9,941 nt of DNA from Candidatus Eiseniibacteriota bacterium (GTDB lineage Bacteria > Arandabacterota > Arandabacteria > Arandabacterales > Arandabacteraceae): the NCBI GenBank assembly GCA_030622265.1, contig JAUXGG010000034.1, forward strand, positions 1 through 9,941. The letters are read 5' to 3'. The first letter of the stretch is position 1, and every line of letters begins with the position of its first letter. A model generated the notes under the pieces. That model was given only the letters and a program-made list of their open reading frames with translations, was not told the origin of the DNA and searched no databases. Positions 7,076-9,941 of the stretch are shown piece by piece. The translations under genes and the position numbers were made by a program.

Positions 7076-8599
7076 CTAGGAAAGACCGTATTCCTTCATG
7101 CGGCGATAGAGAGTCCGCTCGCCGATGCCGAGGTGCCTGGCGGCCTTCTTTCTGTTGCCGCCGACTTCCCTGAGCGTTCGTTGGATGAGTTCGCGCTCGA
7201 CCTCCTTCATTGAACTGCCCGGTCTCAAGACAATGTCATCGCCCGGCTTGATCTCCTCGTACCGCGCAGCGCCCGGGACCGGACGCCCCTTGCGCGGAAG
7301 GGCCGGATCTTCCACAACGGCGCTGCGGACATCGAGCACCAGTTCGGTCAACTGGTTTACGCGGTGCTCGATCTCGGCAAGCCGGCCGAAAAGTAAGTCC
7401 CGTTCGATCTCGTCTCTCGGACGGCCCGCCTTGACGGGCAGGTCGCGGTGCATTTCATCGGGCCTGACTATGTGGTCGGGGAGATCCTCTATTCCTATTC
7501 TCTTGCCGCCTGAAAGCACCAGCAGGTTCGCGGCGAGGTTCTTAAGCTCCCTCACGTTTCCAGGCCAGTAGTACGCCTCCAGGGCGCCAAGGGCTTCCCG
7601 GGTTATTCCGCCGAATTCGACCTTGTTGGCGACACGCGTCTGCTCGACGATCCCCAGGAAGATGGTCTCGATGTCATCCCGGCGTTCCCTCAGGGCCGGC
7701 AGGTGCACGGGCACGATATTGAGGCGGTAGTAAAGGTCCCTCCGGAAGCGGCTCTCTTCCACGAGGCGTCTGAGGTCGCTGTTCGTGGCGGCGATCACCC
7801 GCACATCAACATTGACATCCTGGGATCCCCCGACGCGCATGAACTTCTCTTCTTCAAGCACCCGGAGCAGCTTTACCTGGGTGCTGAGCGGCATCTCACC
7901 CACCTCATCGAGCAGGAGGGTGCCGCCATCGGCGATCTCGAATCTCCCTTTTCTCCGGGCGGTTGCTCCCGTGAACGCCCCCTTCTCGTGGCCGAAGAGC
8001 TCGCTCTCCAGCACACCCTGTGGCAGCGCGGCGCAATTGACTGCGACAAAGGGTCCATCCCCGCGGTCACTGCGCAGGTGGATCGCCCGGGCTATCAGCT
8101 CCTTGCCGGTCCCGCTCTCTCCGGTGATGAGCACGGTGACCTTGGTGGGAGCGATCTCTTCAACTATCTCGATTACTTGTAGTATTTTCTCGTTCCGGCC
8201 CAGGATGCCGATCTCCCGGCGGGCGATGAGACGCCGCACGGTGGTCTCGACCCCCGCTGTGTCTGAGTCTGTCTCGATGTAGTCATCCGCGCCATCGGCA
8301 ATCAGGCTCCTGCGCTCCTCGAGCGGAATCCGGGGACCGAAAACAGCACCCAGCATCAGGGGATACCTGCGCTTGAGGCTCTGGATTACCTTTACGCCGC
8401 TTGAATCGGCCAGCCGGTAGTGCGCCAGTGCATAGTCGGGAGTCTTCTTCTTGGCCGCTCTAAGCGCTGCCGCACCATCCGTCACCTTGACGACCGTGAC
8501 CTGATTGTGCCGAAGCGCATCGGCAATGACTGCCATTTTGTCTGGATCCTGACATACCAAAATGGCAGTATAAAGACCGGGACGGAGCTCAGATTCCAT
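7076..8599 (-). CDS. Sigma-54-dependent transcriptional activator with degenerate receiver domain
   Basis: This 507-residue NtrC-type enhancer-binding protein should bind DNA as an oligomer and use ATP to remodel sigma-54 RNA polymerase. Residues 10-115 form a receiver-like domain, but the phospho-acceptor position is His60 (YALAHYRLADSSG) instead of Asp. The acidic pocket is reduced to QD (CQDPDK), and the usual Lys near the end is absent (DDYIETDSD). The AAA+ domain, about 130-370, is intact: Walker A GESGTGK (160-166), the sigma-54 contact loop GAFTGA (207-212), Walker B LLLDEVGEM near 231 and WPGNVREL (345-352). A long linker contains a heptad coiled coil (L403, L407, I410, V414, L417, V421, V424). 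The C terminus, 481-506, is a Fis-type helix-turn-helix (GNRKKAARHLGIGERTLYRR). I chose the ATG at 8599; the in-frame GTG at 8611 overlaps the ribosome-binding site. No histidine kinase gene is adjacent, and I see no -24/-12 site in the window's intergenic regions, so its targets are unknown. Confidence 0.92.
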   Translation of the reverse strand: MESELRPGLYTAILVCQDPDKMAVIADALRHNQVTVVKVTDGAAALRAAKKKTPDYALAHYRLADSSGVKVIQSLKRRYPLMLGAVFGPRIPLEERRSLIADGADDYIETDSDTAGVETTVRRLIARREIGILGRNEKILQVIEIVEEIAPTKVTVLITGESGTGKELIARAIHLRSDRGDGPFVAVNCAALPQGVLESELFGHEKGAFTGATARRKGRFEIADGGTLLLDEVGEMPLSTQVKLLRVLEEEKFMRVGGSQDVNVDVRVIAATNSDLRRLVEESRFRRDLYYRLNIVPVHLPALRERRDDIETIFLGIVEQTRVANKVEFGGITREALGALEAYYWPGNVRELKNLAANLLVLSGGKRIGIEDLPDHIVRPDEMHRDLPVKAGRPRDEIERDLLFGRLAEIEHRVNQLTELVLDVRSAVVEDPALPRKGRPVPGAARYEEIKPGDDIVLRPGSSMKEVERELIQRTLREVGGNRKKAARHLGIGERTLYRRMKEYGLS

Positions 8600-8610
8600 T
8601 TTTCCCGTCA

Positions 8611-8615
8611 CCTCC
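8611..8615 (-). promoter_or_regulatory. Ribosome-binding site that selects the activator's ATG
   Basis: On the minus strand GGAGG lies at 8615-8611, 11 nt before the ATG at 8599. The in-frame GTG at 8611 would use part of this same motif as its start codon and has no other site upstream, so the ATG is preferred. Confidence 0.5.
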
Positions 8616-8621
8616 GGTGAG

Positions 8622-8651
8622 AACCTAACATAGGCCCGCGGATGCGGTCAA
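8622..8651 (-). promoter_or_regulatory. Weak candidate promoter of the activator gene
   Basis: On the minus strand TTGACC (8646-8651) is a good -35. The best partner at an 18-bp spacing is TAGGTT (8622-8627), preceded by TG (TGTTAGGTT). The -10 matches only three of six consensus bases. The implied start would fall at the ribosome-binding site, so the real start may lie further upstream. Confidence 0.22.
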
Positions 8652-8652
8652 G

Positions 8653-8697
8653 ATTTATCCATATTTTCGCTTGACAACAAACAGTATTATGATAAAT
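8653..8697. repeat. 7-bp inverted repeat flanking the rpsU -35 element
   Basis: ATTTATC at 8653-8659 and GATAAAT at 8691-8697 are exact reverse complements separated by 31 bp, with TTGACA of the rpsU promoter between them. The right arm overlaps the -10. The arrangement could be a paired operator, but AT-rich 7-mers can arise by chance. Confidence 0.25.
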
Positions 8698-8698
8698 T
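8671..8698 (+). promoter_or_regulatory. Promoter of the rpsU operon
   Basis: A perfect TTGACA at 8671-8676 is followed after 16 bp by TAAATT at 8693-8698, preceded by TG at 8690-8691 (extended -10). Transcription would start near 8705. This promoter overlaps an in-frame upstream TTG that would otherwise lengthen rpsU, so that TTG cannot be the start on this transcript. Confidence 0.6.
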
Positions 8699-8724
8699 CG
8701 TCAAAAATCACAAACATCATCCAC

Positions 8725-8730
8725 GGAGGG
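8725..8730 (+). promoter_or_regulatory. Ribosome-binding site of rpsU, unusually far from the start
   Basis: GGAGGG sits 12 nt before the ATG at 8743. That is longer than normal spacing but acceptable because no competing ATG intervenes and the protein from 8743 begins exactly like bS21. A GAGAG at 8734-8738 is a closer, weaker alternative. Confidence 0.4.
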
Positions 8731-8742
8731 TCTGAGAGCCGG

Positions 8743-8934
8743 ATGCCTCGTATTATAGTCAGGCAAAACGAGTCCATAGATAGAGCGATCAGGCGCTTCA
8801 AGAAGGAGTGCGAAAAGGAGGGGATAGTTAGGGAGATAAAGAGAGCCTCGAGATTTATGAAGCCCAGTGAAAAGCGCAGGAAGAAGGCTCTTAAAGCCGA
8901 GAAGCGGAGAAGGACTAACGAAGGGCGGAGGTAG
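8743..8934 (+). CDS. rpsU: Small-subunit ribosomal protein bS21
   Basis: This 63-residue, very basic protein is bS21, which binds the 30S platform near the anti-Shine-Dalgarno end of 16S rRNA and helps initiation. It begins MPRIIVRQNESIDRAIRRFK, the typical bS21 N-terminal pattern with Ile-Asp-x-Ala-Ile-Arg-Arg-Phe-Lys. It continues with KKECEKEGI, a REIKRASRFMKPSEKRRKK segment and an Arg/Lys-rich tail. The length falls in the family's usual 58-71 range. It is the first gene of an operon with the zinc-finger microprotein and rpmI and has its own strong promoter. The neighbours usual for rpsU in other bacteria (dnaG, rpoD or a GatB/YqeY gene) are absent. Confidence 0.95.
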   Translation: MPRIIVRQNESIDRAIRRFKKECEKEGIVREIKRASRFMKPSEKRRKKALKAEKRRRTNEGRR

Positions 8935-8953
8935 AGCTTTTCGAGCTCTTTCG
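8933..8953 (+). terminator. Possible attenuator hairpin after rpsU
   Basis: AGAGCT (8933-8938), which includes part of the rpsU stop codon, pairs with AGCTCT (8944-8949) around a 5-nt loop and is followed by TTCG. It is too weak for full termination, but it could reduce transcription of the two downstream genes. A 10-bp palindrome, GCTGCGCAGC (8971-8980), lies further on in the same 90-bp gap. Confidence 0.25.
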
Positions 8954-9012
8954 ATTCTACCGGTTAATGCGCTGCGCAGCATAGTGCAGACTGGAGTAAG
9001 TGGAAACAGGAA

Positions 9013-9019
9013 GGGGGAG
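9013..9019 (+). promoter_or_regulatory. Ribosome-binding site of the zinc-finger microprotein
   Basis: GGGGGAG lies 5 nt before the TTG at 9025. This strong, well-spaced site is the main evidence that the TTG is used as a start. Confidence 0.55.
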
Positions 9020-9024
9020 CTCTA

Positions 9025-9204
9025 TTGGGTTATAATGAGAATGAGATCCTGGTAAGGGATCGCCCCAGTGCCACTTATGATATGCTTCTCAAGAAGGCGG
9101 AGCGGGAAGGGAGAGTGGGCGGTAAGCATACCTGTCCCGTGTGTGGAATGAAGTTCAGGAGAGAACGAGAAGCGATCGACTGTTGTAGGGATATCGCTAG
9201 ATAG
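9025..9204 (+). CDS. C2H2-like zinc-finger microprotein in the rpsU-rpmI operon
   Basis: This 59-residue open frame begins with TTG after GGGGGAG (5-nt spacing) and ends at a TAG that overlaps the ribosome-binding site of rpmI, so it fits as the middle gene of the operon. The N-terminal 34 residues are charged and helix-prone ([16 protein letters not shown]). The C-terminal part is [20 protein letters not shown], with Cys37, Cys40, Cys53 and Cys54 and a possible extra ligand, His35. The spacing C-x2-C-x3-F-x5-A-x2-C matches the core of classical C2H2 fingers, with Cys replacing the first His and Cys54 the likely fourth ligand. It should therefore bind one zinc and may contact RNA, DNA or protein. 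I cannot name a family. Context suggests a role tied to ribosome assembly or translation, but that is inference. Conservation in relatives would settle whether it is real. Confidence 0.7.
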   Translation: MGYNENEILVRDRPSATYDMLLKKAEREGRVGGKHTCPVCGMKFRREREAIDCCRDIAR

Positions 9205-9215
9205 GGGAGAGGATC

Positions 9216-9410
9216 GTGCCCAAGGCCAAGTCAAACAGGGCTGCTGCCAAGAGATTCAAGAAGACGGGAACGGGAAAAATCAAGAGGGGAAAATCGGGTG
9301 CGGGTCATATGCTGACGTCGAAGACCAAGAAGCGGAAGCGTAGTCTGCGGAAGTCCGGGACCGTGGCCGGGTCCGATATGAAGAAGATGAAGAAGCTGCT
9401 GCCGGGCTAG
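9216..9410 (+). CDS. rpmI: Large-subunit ribosomal protein bL35
   Basis: This 64-residue basic protein is bL35, a small structural protein of the 50S subunit. It shows the family signature near the start ([20 protein letters not shown]), then a [18 protein letters not shown] segment and a KKMKKLLPG end, all at canonical length. The GTG start has GGGGAGAGG (9204-9212) just upstream, overlapping the stop of the preceding small gene, which suggests coupled translation. In most bacteria rpmI lies between infC and rplT. Here it follows rpsU and a zinc-finger gene, and no rplT follows: the next gene is a convergent deacetylase 7 bp away. Confidence 0.96.
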   Translation: MPKAKSNRAAAKRFKKTGTGKIKRGKSGAGHMLTSKTKKRKRSLRKSGTVAGSDMKKMKKLLPG

Positions 9411-9429
9411 CCAGCGCTCAGTGCAGCAG
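9396..9429. repeat. Inverted repeat spanning the convergent rpmI and deacetylase stops
   Basis: CTGCTGC (9396-9402) pairs with GCAGCAG (9423-9429). The 20-nt loop contains the palindrome GGCTAGCC (9405-9412) and both stop codons. The arms encode Leu-Leu near the end of each protein. It may serve as a shared 3' structure, but it has no T tract. Confidence 0.3.
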
Positions 9430-9941
9430 GGCCGCCAGATGCACACCGACCGATGCCGCCAGTGCGTCGATATTGTAGCCTCCCTCGAGTGCGGATATAA
9501 GTCTGCCGTCGCAGGACTCCATGGCGAGCTGTTTTATGGCACGTGTCATGGTGGCAAATGATTCCTCGTCGAGATTCATGCCGCCGATCGGGTCAGACCG
9601 GTGAGCATCGAAACCGGCCGAGATGAAAATCAGATCGGGCTTGTGCCGCCGCACGGCCGGGAGGATCTCATCCTCCAGGGCCTCGATATAAGCTTCTTCC
9701 CCGCTGCCGTGAGGCAGGGGAACATTCACGGTCTTGCCGGCACCCTTCCCGGCGCCCGTCTGCTCGCGGGATCCCGTGCCGGGGTAGAAGGGCCACTCGT
9801 GCAGCGAGCAGTAGAGCACGTCACCGTCTTCCCAGATTCTGTCCTGTGTTCCATTGCCATGGTGAACGTCGAAACCCATGCCCGCCGCTCTCTCGAATCC
9901 CCTTGCCCGTGCAGCGTACGCCGCCCCCACGGCAACATTAT
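9418..9941 (-). CDS. Histone-deacetylase/AcuC-family deacetylase (5' part outside the window)
   Basis: This is the C-terminal part of a zinc-dependent deacetylase of the arginase/HDAC fold. Bacterial members remove acetyl groups from acetyl-CoA synthetase lysines, acetylpolyamines or related amides in the cytoplasm. Visible zinc ligands are Asp and His of FDVHHGNGTQ (about 9862-9870) and Asp of ISAGFDAHRSDP (about 9607-9609). The catalytic-site Tyr lies in ALEGGYN (about 9475-9477). Other hallmarks are YCSLHEWPFYPGTG and VNVPLPHGSGEEAY. The frame stays open to the window edge and reads N-V-A-V before the GTG at 9930, matching the family's NNVA motif, so that GTG is internal and the gene is truncated by the window. 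The N-terminal half, including the conserved HH pair, is not visible. It converges on rpmI with a 7-bp gap. The substrate cannot be determined here. Confidence 0.93.
   Translation of the reverse strand, partial: NVAVGAAYAARARGFERAAGMGFDVHHGNGTQDRIWEDGDVLYCSLHEWPFYPGTGSREQTGAGKGAGKTVNVPLPHGSGEEAYIEALEDEILPAVRRHKPDLIFISAGFDAHRSDPIGGMNLDEESFATMTRAIKQLAMESCDGRLISALEGGYNIDALAASVGVHLAALLH

Noticed and set aside
7703..8282. Overlapping plus-strand open frames of about 160 codons
   Set aside because: They are antisense to the Walker A, GAFTGA and Walker B regions of the sigma-54 activator and have no ribosome-binding site or recognisable domain.
8671..8742. Upstream TTG extension of rpsU by 24 codons
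   Set aside because: The TTG is the first three bases of a perfect -35 TTGACA and lies upstream of the predicted transcript start. The added residues match nothing in bS21, and the ATG at 8743 gives the canonical N terminus.
9928..9930. GTG at 9930 as the start of the deacetylase
   Set aside because: Upstream in-frame codons read N-V-A before the Val, matching the conserved NNVA motif of the family. The Val is internal and the gene continues beyond the window.
1..9941. CRISPR array, insertion sequence, tRNA or rRNA, prophage or toxin-antitoxin genes
   Set aside because: I found no regularly spaced direct repeats, no terminal repeats with a transposase, no cloverleaf-like sequence and no proteins of such systems.

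Overview
This is a GC-rich, gene-dense bacterial chromosome segment that looks like ordinary core genome with some accessory regulation. I see no phage, transposon, CRISPR array, tRNA or rRNA. Genes for ribosomal proteins bS21 and bL35 show that the host is bacterial. The secreted S8 peptidase ends in a YPNP / FYDISGR-type C-terminal domain of the kind found in Bacteroidota and many uncultured relatives of the FCB group. That points to such a lineage, but the assignment is an inference from one domain.

Layout: (1) 1-93 is the last 30 codons of an unidentified gene. It overlaps by 4 bp (GTGA) a GTG-started HD-domain hydrolase at 90-632. (2) A 252-bp gap follows, holding a strong hairpin, a 12-bp inverted repeat spaced 91 bp apart, and an extended -10 promoter. 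(3) A signal-peptide-bearing S8 peptidase (885-2573) converges on (4) an exported alkaline-phosphatase/sulfatase-fold hydrolase on the minus strand (2590-4026). (5) A 241-bp divergent promoter region separates that gene from pyruvate, phosphate dikinase (ppdK, 4268-7033). (6) ppdK converges on a minus-strand sigma-54-type activator (7076-8599) with a degenerate receiver domain and a coiled coil ahead of its Fis-type DNA-binding domain. (7) Divergent from the activator is a compact plus-strand operon: rpsU (8743-8934), a previously easy-to-miss 59-codon gene for a C2H2-like zinc-finger microprotein (9025-9204, TTG start), and rpmI (9216-9410). (8) A histone-deacetylase-family (AcuC-like) gene converges on rpmI with a 7-bp gap and runs off the right edge (9418-9941).

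Functional themes are central carbon metabolism (PPDK), extracellular or periplasmic hydrolysis (S8 peptidase and sulfatase-fold enzyme, each with its own promoter), and translation (bS21, bL35 and a possible zinc-finger partner). The sigma-54 activator shares its upstream region with the ribosomal operon. The best candidates for something undescribed are the rpsU / zinc-finger / rpmI arrangement and the activator whose receiver lacks the phospho-acceptor aspartate. The other genes look like normal members of known families.
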